A stretch of 64,000 bases of DNA from JACVRW01 sp038323835 (GTDB lineage: Bacteria > Actinomycetota > Thermoleophilia > Solirubrobacterales > Thermoleophilaceae). The position numbers and the translations under genes were made by a program. The stretch spans positions 1-64,000 of the forward strand of contig JBBQHI010000005.1 of NCBI GenBank assembly GCA_038323835.1, read 5' to 3'. Shown here in pieces: positions 53,953 through 63,261 of this stretch (within the stretch, counting starts at the first letter, position 1; each line of letters begins with the position of its first letter). Under the pieces are notes generated by a model, which saw only the letters and a list, made by a program, of their open reading frames with translations, ran no database searches and was not told where the DNA came from.

Positions 53953-56817
53953 TCAGTCAGGGGGCGGAAGCGGGCGTGCCAGGGCCCGTGCGAGCTCGGC
54001 GCGCGAGGAGATCCCGAGCTTGCCGTAGGTGTGCTTCAGATGCCACTCCACGGTCTTGAGGGTGACGTAGAGTGCCGCCGCGATCTCGCGGTTGGACATG
54101 CCCTCGGCGGCCAGTCCCGCCGTCTGGAGCTCCCGCGGCGTCAGCGCCTCCAGGCCGTGAAGCGCGGTGCGGCGCGGTCGTGCCCCCGCGGCGGTCACCT
54201 CGCGCATCGCGCGCCCCGCCAGGTCCGCCGCCCCGCAGCGCTGGGCCAGGTCGAGACCGCGGCGGAGCGGCTCGCGCGCGTCGCGCGGCCGGCGGGCCCG
54301 CCGGAGCGCCGACCCGAGCTCCACCAGGGCACGGGCCCGTTCCAGAGCGGTTGGCGCGTCCTCGAGACACGCCACGGCCTCCTCCAGCGGCGCGATCGCA
54401 TGGGCGCCCTCCTCCATCCCGGCCAGCGTGCGCAGGGCCCTGCCGATCGGGCCGGGGGCGCCGAAGGCCCGCGCCAGCGAAAGCTCCTCGTCGGCCACCA
54501 GGCGGGCCTCGTCGTGGTCGCCCAGCACCCAGAGCGCCCGCGCGGCGCCCGACCGCCAGGGCAGGACGGACGGGTTGGAAGCGCCGGCCGCGGCGAGGAT
54601 GTCGCCGCATGCCATGAAGTCGGTGAGCGCGTCCTGCGGGCGATTCTCGATCAGGTGCAGCCGCCCGCGCCCGGCGAGCACGGAGAGCCGGGACAGCGCG
54701 TCCTCGCCGTCGAGGGCGGCGGCCAGGTCGAGCTGCTGCTTCGCCCCCTGCGCGTCTCCGGCCTCCATCAAACATTCGGCCAGGAGTCCGTAGGCGGAGG
54801 GCACGGCAAGGCCCCAGCCGTGTCGGCGGCCGGCGAGGGCGTCGCGGGCCGCGGAGGCGGCCGCGGGCACCCGCCCGCGGCGCATGATCGCGTAGGCGCT
54901 GAAGTGGGAGGCGGTGGCGAGGCCCAGGGCGGAGCCTCGCGAGCGGGCGTCGTCCACCGCCGCGGCCAGCGCCGCCTCAGCCATCTGGAGGTGCTCGGAG
55001 ATGGTGAGCGCGGCCGCCGCGAGGTAGTAGGCGATGCCGTCGGCGGTGTCATCGTCGAGCAGGGCGCCCCGGGCCAGAGCGCCGCTCGCCAGCTCCAGTG
55101 TGCGTTCGCGTGGTTCCCCTCGGAGGGCGGAATCGATGGCGAGCTCCGCGAGCAGCGCCCGGTCTGTAGCCGTACGGCCCTCGGCCGGGGAGTCGCGGGG
55201 CTCCGCCGCCACTCCCGCCCGGCCGCGAAGCATCCTCAGCACGGTGGCGCGGCCCGCGCGCAGCAGGCCGCCGAGATCGGATGCCTCGTCGGCGTGGGCC
55301 ACCCCCAGCTCGAACGCGGCGGCGGCATCGGAGATGCGGCCGAGCGCCAGCAGCGTCCGGCCGGCGTCCAGCGCCGCCCGGGCCCGCTCGTCCGCATCCG
55401 CGAGTCGCCCGATCGCGTCGGTGAGCCGCCCGGCGGCATCGGGGGAGCCGGTGATGGCCTCGGCCCGGCCCAACTCCAGCAGAACGTGCGCCCTCTCCTC
55501 CTCGGGGGCGGGCTCCTGCCGCGCCCGCTCCAGCAGCTGAACCGCGCGCGCGGCCTCTCCCGCGGCCAGAGCGCGGGCAGCCGTCCGCCGGAGCGCCGCG
55601 ATCACCCAGTCGCCGCCTCCGCGGCTGGCGTGAAGCAGGTGCCGCGCGATCTCCTCGGGATGCGCGTCCTCGTCCGCGAGCACCCGAGCGGCCCGGAGGT
55701 GCGCCTCGGCGAGCACCCCGGCGGGAAGCGAGGAGCGCACCGCGGCTTGGATGGCGGGATGCACGAAGGTGAGCCCGTCGTGGTCGGCGAGCACGCCCGC
55801 CGCGGCCAGCCTGTCGCCCATGCGCGCGGCCTGGGCCCGGTCGAGCCCGGCGAGCGCCGCCGCGTGACGCGGCTCGGTTCCGGGGCCGAGCACAGCGGCG
55901 GCCTCGAGCAGATCCGCCGCCTCGGGCGCAAGCGCGCGTGCCCGCCGCATCACGGTCTCGGCCACCGACCCGGGAGCCGTGGCGTGCACGGCCGGCGCGG
56001 CCGTATCGAAGGGATCCACTCCGCGCGCGGCGAGGTCGTGGCAGAGCTCACGGATCAGCCACGGGCTGCCCCCGCTGGCCTCGTATACGGCGGCGCAGAA
56101 GACGTCGTGGGCATCGGGGAAGAACGAGGCGCGCAGCCAGGCCGAGGTGGCCTCAGGGCCGAGCGGCTCGAGCCGGGACCTGAGCGTGGCCGGCCCGCCC
56201 AGAAGCTCGCCCAGCGCGTCGGGGTCCACACAGTCCACCGCCGAGCCCGCCGCCACGACCAGGGTGATGGGCAGGCCCGCGATCCGCCCGGCCAGGTAGA
56301 GCAGGAAGCGCAGCGTGGTGGCGTCGGCCGCGTCGGCGTCGTCCACGGCGAGCACGAGCGGCCCGGCGGCGGCGAGGTTAACGGCCAGGCGGTACACGCC
56401 GTGCACCAGCGCGGCGGCGTCGCCGGAGTCGGTGGCCGCCCAGGGACCGGTCTCGAAGAGCGGCAGAGCGGTGGCCGCCGGGCCGGAGAGCAGACGGTCG
56501 CGCTCGTCCTGAGCCGCGGACAGGACACGGGACTCGAAGAGCTGCAGGACCACGCCCAGCTCGAGCTGCTGCTCGAGGTCGCGGCCGCTCGCCACCAGCA
56601 GCTCGAGCCCCCGAGCCCGGGCCTCCCGGTACACCACCTCCAGCACGGCGGACTTGCCCGACCCGTGGGGGCCCTCCACGGCGAGCACGGCCCCCCGCCC
56701 GGCGGTGAGCCCGTCGAGCGCGGCGGACACCAGCCCGAGCACGGGATCGCGTTCGAACAGCGCGCCGTCGGCGGCTGGTGCCTCGTGGGCCCGTTCGGTC
56801 TTGGCTCGCGCTTCCAA
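53953..56817 (-). CDS. LAL-type (MalT-like) LuxR transcriptional regulator with AAA ATPase domain
   Basis: About 954 residues from TTG 56817; a GTG at 56862 is an alternative and the frame is open to 57078. N-terminal ATPase: ALFERDPVLGLVSAALDGLT, Walker A in VEGPHGSGKSAVLEVV, Walker B-like LVLAVDDADAADATTLRFL, EASGGSPWLIRELCHDLAAR. The middle 500 residues are Ala-rich helical repeats of TPR type (AARALAAGEAARAVQLLERA). The C-terminal helix-turn-helix reads LTPRELQTAGLAAEGMSNRE, IAAALYVTLKTVEWHLKHTY, GKLGISSRAELARALA. A ligand-responsive activator; the signal and target genes are unknown. Divergent from the DagK-like gene. Confidence 0.88.
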   Translation of the reverse strand: MEARAKTERAHEAPAADGALFERDPVLGLVSAALDGLTAGRGAVLAVEGPHGSGKSAVLEVVYREARARGLELLVASGRDLEQQLELGVVLQLFESRVLSAAQDERDRLLSGPAATALPLFETGPWAATDSGDAAALVHGVYRLAVNLAAAGPLVLAVDDADAADATTLRFLLYLAGRIAGLPITLVVAAGSAVDCVDPDALGELLGGPATLRSRLEPLGPEATSAWLRASFFPDAHDVFCAAVYEASGGSPWLIRELCHDLAARGVDPFDTAAPAVHATAPGSVAETVMRRARALAPEAADLLEAAAVLGPGTEPRHAAALAGLDRAQAARMGDRLAAAGVLADHDGLTFVHPAIQAAVRSSLPAGVLAEAHLRAARVLADEDAHPEEIARHLLHASRGGGDWVIAALRRTAARALAAGEAARAVQLLERARQEPAPEEERAHVLLELGRAEAITGSPDAAGRLTDAIGRLADADERARAALDAGRTLLALGRISDAAAAFELGVAHADEASDLGGLLRAGRATVLRMLRGRAGVAAEPRDSPAEGRTATDRALLAELAIDSALRGEPRERTLELASGALARGALLDDDTADGIAYYLAAAALTISEHLQMAEAALAAAVDDARSRGSALGLATASHFSAYAIMRRGRVPAAASAARDALAGRRHGWGLAVPSAYGLLAECLMEAGDAQGAKQQLDLAAALDGEDALSRLSVLAGRGRLHLIENRPQDALTDFMACGDILAAAGASNPSVLPWRSGAARALWVLGDHDEARLVADEELSLARAFGAPGPIGRALRTLAGMEEGAHAIAPLEEAVACLEDAPTALERARALVELGSALRRARRPRDAREPLRRGLDLAQRCGAADLAGRAMREVTAAGARPRRTALHGLEALTPRELQTAGLAAEGMSNREIAAALYVTLKTVEWHLKHTYGKLGISSRAELARALARPLPPPD

Positions 56818-56968
56818 GTGACTACGTACGGGGCGCCGCGGCGTCCGTCCGCCGTCCGGCACCCCCGATGGGCGGTGACATCCCTCGTTCAGCGTAAAGG
56901 CGCTCCGGCTGAGCGCAAGTGCTGCAGGGCGCGTAACCGCCGGGGCCTGCCGGGGTACCGAGGCGACC

Positions 56969-57958
56969 GTGGCTCCGGAAACCGCCCTCGAGCGCGCCGA
57001 GGACCTCGCCGCCCGGCTGCTCCCCGACCGCTCCCCGAAGCGCCGGATGCTGGTAATAGTCAATCCGTACGCCACCACCGTCTCGGACCGGCTGAAGAAC
57101 CTCGTGGTGTACGCGCTCCAGTCCCGCTACGCGGTGGAGGCGATCGAGACCGAGAAGCGCAACCACGCCACCGGCATCTGCCGCGAGGCGGCCAGCGAGG
57201 GCTACGACGTGGTGGTGGCCTTCGGCGGCGACGGCACGGTGAACGAGGCCGCCAACGGCCTGGCCGGCACCCGGACCCCGCTCACGGCCCTGCCGGGGGG
57301 GTCGACGAACGTGTGGGCGCGCACGCTCGGGATCCCCGACGACGTGGTGGACGCCACCGAGCACCTCCTTCGCATGGCGGACGACTTCCATCCCCGCCCC
57401 GTGGACCTCGGATCCGTGAACGGACGCCATTTCGTGTTCTCCTCAGGAGTCGGCCTGGACGCCAGCGTGGTGGAGCAGGTGGATGCCCACCCGCGGCGCA
57501 AGGCCCGCTTCGGCGCCTGGTACTACACCTTCGCAGCGGTGGGGATCTTCAACCGCCGCTATCTCATCCGGCCCCCTCACGTCAGGGTGCTCGCCGGCGG
57601 CCGGGAGCTGGAGGGCGTGACCGTGATCGTCCAGAACTCCGATCCCTTCACGTACTTTCGCCGCCGCCCGATCCGAGTGGCCGAGGGAGCCGGGCTGCAG
57701 AACGGGTCGCTCTCGCTGGCCGTGCTGCGCAACGCGACGCCGTTCGAGCTCCCGACGCTGATCCCCCGGCTGCTCTCGGGCAGGGACGGCTCCGTGGCAC
57801 GCCACCGCCAGGTGGTGAGCCTCCCGTTCCTCGAGACGGCGCGAGTCGAGTCCATCGATGGCACCCCGTTCCCGGTTCAGGTGGACGGCGACTACATCGG
57901 CGTGCACGAGTCCGCCGAGTACCGCGCCGTGCCACGCGCGCTGATGGCCGTCTCCTAG
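56969..57958 (+). CDS. Diacylglycerol-kinase-family lipid kinase
   Basis: 329 residues from GTG 56969. The N-terminal catalytic domain has MLVIVNPYATTVSDRLKNL, VVVAFGGDGTVNEAANGLAG with the GGDGT nucleotide motif, and ALPGGSTNVWARTLGIPDDV. The C-terminal lid contains FVFSSGVGLDASVVEQV, RRRPIRVAEGAGLQNGSL and FPVQVDGDYIG. The family phosphorylates diacylglycerol, sphingosine-like lipids or related polyols at the membrane (DagK, YegS, BmrU). The exact lipid is open. It is divergent from the LAL regulator (151 nt apart), which may control it. Its end converges on relA. Confidence 0.88.
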   Translation: MAPETALERAEDLAARLLPDRSPKRRMLVIVNPYATTVSDRLKNLVVYALQSRYAVEAIETEKRNHATGICREAASEGYDVVVAFGGDGTVNEAANGLAGTRTPLTALPGGSTNVWARTLGIPDDVVDATEHLLRMADDFHPRPVDLGSVNGRHFVFSSGVGLDASVVEQVDAHPRRKARFGAWYYTFAAVGIFNRRYLIRPPHVRVLAGGRELEGVTVIVQNSDPFTYFRRRPIRVAEGAGLQNGSLSLAVLRNATPFELPTLIPRLLSGRDGSVARHRQVVSLPFLETARVESIDGTPFPVQVDGDYIGVHESAEYRAVPRALMAVS

Positions 57959-58017
57959 CGGCCGCAGGGAGGAGCGCAGCCCGGGGCGGTGGCCCGGGCG
58001 AGCACCGGACCACGACT

Positions 58018-60357
58018 TCAGGTAGTGGGGGTGATGCGGTACGCGTCGAAGACCGAGTCGATTGTCCGCAGGCGGCTGACGCAGGTCTTGAGCGCAGCGG
58101 TGTCCCCCACCTCGACCACGAACCGGTTCTTGACCATCGGGTGGACGACCGTGCAGCGGGCCTCCAGGATGTTGATCCCGGTCTCCGAGAAGGCGCGCGA
58201 CAGGTCCTCGAGCAGACGGTGGCGGTCCCAGGCGTCGATCTGGATCTCCACACGGAAGGAGCTGGTGGTGTCCCCCTCCCACTCCACCTTCGTGAAGCGC
58301 TCCGGGCTCTTCATGAGCGCGTGGGCGTTCGAGCACGCCTCGTGGTGGATGGTGATGCCCTTGCCGAGCGAGATGTAGCCCACGATCGGATCTCCGGGCA
58401 CCGGCCGGCAGCACTTGGCCAGGCGGAGCATCACGTCCGTGACGCCGTCGACCTTGATGCCGTAGGTGGATGACGCCGCCGTCTTCTTCGGCGTCTCCTT
58501 GCGCTCCAGCAACTCGGTGGCCGCGGACGCGGGCTCGACGGCGGACTCGCCCTCCTTCAGCCGGCTCATCAGCTTCGAGCTGACGGTCTTGGCCGAGATC
58601 TTCGACTGGCCGAGGGCGATGTAGAAGTCCTCGCCCTTCTGGAAGCCCATCTCGCGGATCACGTCCGCGAGCAGCGGCGAGCCCACGATCTTCTGCGACG
58701 GGAGGCCGGCGCGCTTCAGGTTCTCGTGCAGGAGCTCGCGCCCGCCCCGCTCCGAGTCCTCACGCTTCTCGCGCGTGAACCAGGCCCGGATCTTCGACTG
58801 CGCGCGAGTCGTCTTGGCCAGCGAGAGCCAGTCGCGCGAGGGGCCGCGCTCCTTCTTCGAGGTCAGGACCTCGCAGATGTCCCCCGAGCGGAGCTCGTAG
58901 TGCAGCGGCACGATCTTGCCGTTCACCTTCGCGCCCACGCAGCGGTGGCCGACATCGGTGTGCACGGAGTAGGCGAAATCGAGCGGCGTGGCCCCGGACG
59001 CGAGCGACTTGACCTCGCCCTTGGGCGTGAAGACGAACACCTCGTCCTCGAAGAGGTCGGCCTTCAGGGTCTCCGCAAAGTCCTGAGGGTCCTTGGTCTC
59101 GTGCTGCCAGTCGAGGAGCTGGCGCAGCCACTCGACCTTCTCCTCCGGAGGCCGTGATCCGTCCGCCTTGTAGATCCAGTGCGCGGCCACGCCGAACTCG
59201 GCGGTGCGGTGCATCGCCTCGGTGCGGATCTGAATCTCGAGCGGCCTGCCCTCGGGCCCGATCACGGTCGTGTGCAGGGCCTGGTACATGTTGAACTTGG
59301 GCATCGCCACCCAGTCCTTGAAGCGGCCGGGGAGCGGCTTCCACAGCGAGTGGATCACGCCGATCGCGCCGTAGCAGTCCTTCACCGACTCGACGATCAC
59401 CCGCATGGCGGTGAGGTCGTAGATCTCGTTGAACTCGCGGCCCTTCTTGGTCATCTTCGAGTAGATCGAGTAGAAGTGCTTCGCCCGGCCGGAGATCTCC
59501 GCGGTGATGCCCACCGCCTTCAGCTCCTTCTCCAGGTAGTTGCCGGCCCGCCCCACGTAGGCGTCGCGCTCGGTCCGCTGCTGGCTCACCAGCTGCTTGA
59601 TCTCGTTGTACTTGCGCGGGTGGAGGGTGTTGAAGGCGAGGTCCTCCAGCTCCCACTTGATGGCGTGGATGCCGAGCCGGTGCGCCAGCGGCGCGAAGAT
59701 CTCGAGCGTCTCCTTGGCCTTGTCGCGCTGCTTCTGCTTCGGCATGGAGCTCAGCGTCCGCATGTTGTGCAGGCGGTCCGCGAGCTTGATCAGGATGACC
59801 CGGATGTCCCGGGCCATCGCGACCATCATCTTCCGGTAGTTCTCGGCCTGGCGGTCGTCGCGGCTCTGGAAGGTGACCCCCGAGAGCTTGGTGACGCCGT
59901 CCACCAGCGCGCCCACCTCCTCGCCGAAGTCCGCCACCACCTCGTCCAGCGAGGCGCTGGTGTCCTCCACCGTGTCGTGCAGGAGGGCGGCGCAGAGGGT
60001 CTCCGTGTCGAGCCGCATTCCGGCGCAGATCTTGGCCACGCCCACGGGATGGACGATGAAGTCCTCGCCGCTCGCCCGGCGCTGGTCGGCGTGCCGCTCG
60101 CAGGCAAATGCGAACGCGCGCTGGACGAGGTCCCGGTCCACCGGCTCGACCGACTCGCCCGCGTGCTCCTCGACGACCGCGAAGAGGTCGGCGAGCAACT
60201 CGCGCTGGTGCTCGGTGAGCTGCTTGGCGGCGGTGACGGTCACGGCGCCGCCATGCTCATCCACCCGCGCGCGCTCCACGTCGCGCGCGGACGGCCGGCC
60301 GTTGCCGGCCCGTGCCTTGCGCCGTGGCGTCCTCTTCTTGGCTGGGGTTCCGGCCAT
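58018..60357 (-). CDS. relA: Bifunctional (p)ppGpp synthetase/hydrolase
   Basis: 779 residues, full length for Rel/SpoT. Hydrolase HD domain: EDFIVHPVGVAKICAGMRLD, HDTVEDT (127-133), VILIKLADRLHNMRTL. Synthetase: GRAKHFYSIYSKMTKKGREF, YDLTAMRVIVESVKDCYGAI, PGRFKDWVAMPKFNMYQALH, EIQIRTEAMHRTAEFGVAAH. The RFKD (345-348) form is the RxKD type of bifunctional enzymes. TGS domain at about 437-500 (EVFVFTPKGEVKSLASGATP) and a C-terminal ACT domain (VEIQIDAWDRHRLLEDLSRA). It governs the stringent response. The ATG 60357 gives a basic 35-residue start. It follows recJ after an 83-nt gap, in the common recJ-relA order. Confidence 0.96.
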   Translation of the reverse strand: MAGTPAKKRTPRRKARAGNGRPSARDVERARVDEHGGAVTVTAAKQLTEHQRELLADLFAVVEEHAGESVEPVDRDLVQRAFAFACERHADQRRASGEDFIVHPVGVAKICAGMRLDTETLCAALLHDTVEDTSASLDEVVADFGEEVGALVDGVTKLSGVTFQSRDDRQAENYRKMMVAMARDIRVILIKLADRLHNMRTLSSMPKQKQRDKAKETLEIFAPLAHRLGIHAIKWELEDLAFNTLHPRKYNEIKQLVSQQRTERDAYVGRAGNYLEKELKAVGITAEISGRAKHFYSIYSKMTKKGREFNEIYDLTAMRVIVESVKDCYGAIGVIHSLWKPLPGRFKDWVAMPKFNMYQALHTTVIGPEGRPLEIQIRTEAMHRTAEFGVAAHWIYKADGSRPPEEKVEWLRQLLDWQHETKDPQDFAETLKADLFEDEVFVFTPKGEVKSLASGATPLDFAYSVHTDVGHRCVGAKVNGKIVPLHYELRSGDICEVLTSKKERGPSRDWLSLAKTTRAQSKIRAWFTREKREDSERGGRELLHENLKRAGLPSQKIVGSPLLADVIREMGFQKGEDFYIALGQSKISAKTVSSKLMSRLKEGESAVEPASAATELLERKETPKKTAASSTYGIKVDGVTDVMLRLAKCCRPVPGDPIVGYISLGKGITIHHEACSNAHALMKSPERFTKVEWEGDTTSSFRVEIQIDAWDRHRLLEDLSRAFSETGINILEARCTVVHPMVKNRFVVEVGDTAALKTCVSRLRTIDSVFDAYRITPTT

Positions 60358-60440
60358 GGTTTCGAGTCTAAAGCCGTATCGGCCGATTCACCCCCGCAGG
60401 ACAGCCGCGGCGGCCGGCTCGGCGCGGCTCCGGTGCCCGT

Positions 60441-62903
60441 TCAGGAGGCGACGGCAACCGGCTGCGGCACCGGGGCGACGCCGGCAAGTGCGCGTGTGAT
60501 CTCTGCGAGGCGCTCGCGCGCCGCGCGAAACTCCGCCGAGAGCTCCAGCTCCACGCGCGGCGTGTCGAGCACCAGGCAGCGCGGAGGGTCCAGCGACAGC
60601 TCAACCAGCCCCAGCTCCGTGAGCACCCGCAGCAGGCGGGCGCACTGGTAGGCGCCGCGCGGGTAGCGCCCGTCGCCACGCAGCGCACGCTCGAGCTCGT
60701 CGGGCGAGGCGCCCGGGTCGAGCTTCCTCAGGCCACGGAAGCACTCCGCCAGCGCCGGGCGCAGCTCCAGCTCCGCGCGCCAGACCGCCAGCGCGAACTC
60801 CGCCTCGGGCGCGCCCCAGGCCAGATGGGCGGTGGGCACGCAGCCGAGAAGCGGATCGGCCGGCCCGCCGGGCGGCGGGTCGAGCGCCACCAGGTGGTGG
60901 AAGCCCTCCGCCAGCGCCGGCCGCTCGGCCAGGGCGCTCCACGACACCACGGCCAGGCCATCGGGGTCGAGCCCGGCCACCAGTCCCTCCAGGGACTGCC
61001 GGCGCCGGGGCACGTCGGCCACGCCCACCAGCACCCGCTCGCCGCTCGTGATCAGCTCGCCCACCACTCCCGCGAACCCGCAGCCACGACGATCCACCGC
61101 GGATGGTCCGGGCCCAGCGAGGCTCGGAACACCGGAGGATGTCATCAGCTCCGCGAGGTGAGGCCAGAATTCCTCGTCCTCGCCGAGCACGCGCAGGCGC
61201 CCGGCCCGGGTCTGGCACAGCGCGCGCATGACCAGCCGGGGCTCCACCACCCCGTTCCAGCGGTTGCGTTCGAGGCGGACCACGAGGTCGTGGGGCTCCT
61301 TGGCGGCGCCCGCGAGCGAGGCCGGTGTCGATCCAAAGGCCACCCCGCGCGAGCGCGAGCCTCCCGCCGTGACCAGGTTGAAGCGCGCGTGCTGGCGCTC
61401 ATCGCCCATGCCCGAGACGCCCTCCAGGCGGGCGCCGGGCACGAGCAGGTTGGGCTGCGGGTTCCCGGATCCGAACGGCCGCATCCGCTCCAGCTCCTCG
61501 GCCAGCTCGAGGCCGAGGACGCCCCCGGCCACCACCGCGTCCACGCGGTCGCAGGGAATCAGATCCTCGGGGCAGAGCTCGCCCGCCGCGTGAGCGGCCA
61601 GCGCGCGCCGGAAGGGATCGAGCGAGTCCGCGTCCAGCTCCACCCCGGCGGCCATCCGGTGGCCGCCGAAGCGGGTCAGGTGCGCCGCGCACGCGTCCAG
61701 CCCGGCGTGAAGGTCGTAGGGGGAGATGCTTCGCCCCGAGCCACGCCCAGAGCCGTCCTCCATGGAGATCACCACGCACGGCCGCCGCCAGCGCTCCACG
61801 AGGCGCGACGCCACGATGCCCACCACGCCGGGATGCCACCCCTCGCCCGCGACCACGATCGCGCCGGCGTGCGCCTGCGGGGCGCAGGCCCCCTCGGCGG
61901 CGAACAGGATCCGCGTCTCGGCCTCGCGGCGGTCGAGGTTCAGCAGGTCGAGCTCGCGGGCCACCTCGGCCGCACGGCCCTCGTCCTCGGTGAGCAGCAG
62001 CTCCAGCGCGGCGTCGGCCCGCTGCATTCGCCCCGCGGCGTTGATGCGGGGGCCGAGCCTGAACCCGAGCGTGTGCTCTGAGATGTCCCCGGGGTCCACT
62101 GCGGCCACCTCCATGAGCGCGCGCAGGCCGGGCCGGCGGGTGCGGGCGAGCACGGCAAGGCCCTCCCGGACGATGCGGCGGTTCTCCCCGCGCAGCGGGA
62201 CGCGGTCGCAGACGGTGGCCAGGGCGGCCAGGTCCAGGTCCTCGGCGGCCTCGGCGGGATCGCGCCCGGCGGCCGACCTGAGGCCCTCGGAGAGCTTCAG
62301 GGCCACCCCGGCGGCGCAGAGCTCGGGGCACCCGTATTCGCCCAGGGCGGGATGCACGATGGTGCAGTCGGGAAGCCCGGGACCGGAACGGTGGTGATCG
62401 GTGATCACCACGTCGAGCCCGGCGGCCCGCGCCGCCGCCACCTCGGCCACGGCGGTGATCCCGCAGTCCACGGTGACCAGCAGATCCACCCCGGAGGCTG
62501 CCATCCGCTCGACCGTGGCCCCGGACAGGCCGTAGCCGTCGTCGAAGCGGCTGGGGATCTCCCAGGTCGGGCTGCCGCCCAGCGCCCGCAGGGCACCGAC
62601 GAGGATCGCGGTGGAGCACACCCCGTCCACGTCGTAGTCCCCGTGCACGGCGATTCGCGACCCGCGTTCCAGGTGGCCCAGGATCAGCCTGCAGGCGTCG
62701 GGCAGCCCGGGAAGGCCGAGGGGGTCATGGCACTCCTCGGCGGCAAGGAAGCGCCGCGCCTCGTCGGGATCCCCGAGGCCGCGCCGGGCCAGCACCGCGG
62801 CCACCGTGGGCGAGAGCCCGAGTGCACGCTCCAGCCGCAGCGCGCGGGCCACCTCATAGGGTGCGCTCGACCACCGCGACGTACACGTGTCCATCCGCGC
62901 CAT
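60441..62903 (-). CDS. recJ: Single-stranded-DNA-specific exonuclease RecJ
   Basis: 820 residues, longer than the usual 570-800. Catalytic DHH domain: IAVHGDYDVDGVCSTAILVG, LLVTVDCGITAVAEVAAARA, VVITDHHRSGPGLPDCTIVH and ASRLVERWRRPCVVISMEDG. DHHA1: SISPYDLHAGLDACAAHLTR, FGGHRMAAGVELDADS. The OB-fold region contains RMRPFGSGNPQPNLLVPGAR. The last 220 residues (SWSALAERPALAEGFHHLVA, RAELELRPALAECFRGL) are an extra C-terminal domain seen in longer RecJ proteins. It degrades 5' single strands in repair and recombination. Start ATG 62903; ATG 62894 is an alternative. Confidence 0.95.
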   Translation of the reverse strand: MARMDTCTSRWSSAPYEVARALRLERALGLSPTVAAVLARRGLGDPDEARRFLAAEECHDPLGLPGLPDACRLILGHLERGSRIAVHGDYDVDGVCSTAILVGALRALGGSPTWEIPSRFDDGYGLSGATVERMAASGVDLLVTVDCGITAVAEVAAARAAGLDVVITDHHRSGPGLPDCTIVHPALGEYGCPELCAAGVALKLSEGLRSAAGRDPAEAAEDLDLAALATVCDRVPLRGENRRIVREGLAVLARTRRPGLRALMEVAAVDPGDISEHTLGFRLGPRINAAGRMQRADAALELLLTEDEGRAAEVARELDLLNLDRREAETRILFAAEGACAPQAHAGAIVVAGEGWHPGVVGIVASRLVERWRRPCVVISMEDGSGRGSGRSISPYDLHAGLDACAAHLTRFGGHRMAAGVELDADSLDPFRRALAAHAAGELCPEDLIPCDRVDAVVAGGVLGLELAEELERMRPFGSGNPQPNLLVPGARLEGVSGMGDERQHARFNLVTAGGSRSRGVAFGSTPASLAGAAKEPHDLVVRLERNRWNGVVEPRLVMRALCQTRAGRLRVLGEDEEFWPHLAELMTSSGVPSLAGPGPSAVDRRGCGFAGVVGELITSGERVLVGVADVPRRRQSLEGLVAGLDPDGLAVVSWSALAERPALAEGFHHLVALDPPPGGPADPLLGCVPTAHLAWGAPEAEFALAVWRAELELRPALAECFRGLRKLDPGASPDELERALRGDGRYPRGAYQCARLLRVLTELGLVELSLDPPRCLVLDTPRVELELSAEFRAARERLAEITRALAGVAPVPQPVAVAS

Positions 62904-62955
62904 TCTGGGGCCGCCCCCCGACGGAACGGGCGCGGCGCGGCGTCTGGCTCCGGGC

Positions 62956-63258
62956 CTAGAGGTGCGAGCCGGCGCGGGTGAAGCCGTGGTCCACGCCCGC
63001 GGCGCGGTCCACCCGGCTGCCCCAGAGGTACGAGATGGCCAGCCCGATCAGCGATCCGGGTATGGCCACCAGCGCCTGGATCAGCTCCGTGTCGTGACGG
63101 CCGGGGACGTGCGCCCCGTTCACGATGAACCCGAACAGGGCGGCGCCTGCGATCGCCGCCAGGAAGGCGCCCACAATCCCGCCCCAGAAGCGATCGGGCA
63201 GGAAGACCGTGAAGTGCCAGACGGCAATGCCCATCATCACCCAGACCACGAGTCCCAC
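62956..63258 (-). CDS. Small membrane protein, GlsB/YeaQ/YmgE-like
   Basis: 100 residues with three hydrophobic spans: VVWVMMGIAVWHFTVFLP, RFWGGIVGAFLAAIAGAALF (Gly-rich, typical of the transglycosylase-associated family) and ALVAIPGSLIGLAISYLWGS. The tail DHGFTRAGSHL is polar. It lies 3 nt behind secF on the same strand, so it is probably co-transcribed with the Sec genes. Function unknown; members are often stress-related. recJ follows 52 nt later. Confidence 0.7.
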   Translation of the reverse strand: MGLVVWVMMGIAVWHFTVFLPDRFWGGIVGAFLAAIAGAALFGFIVNGAHVPGRHDTELIQALVAIPGSLIGLAISYLWGSRVDRAAGVDHGFTRAGSHL

Positions 63259-63261
63259 CAG

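Noticed and set aside
53428..58473. 1681-codon plus-strand ORF across several genes
   Set aside because: It runs antisense to the LAL regulator and in a wrong frame through the DagK-like gene; shadow composition.
62390..62412. TGATCGGTGATCA inside recJ, like the core of repeat family B
   Set aside because: It encodes the conserved VITDHH catalytic motif; the similarity ends at the core palindrome.
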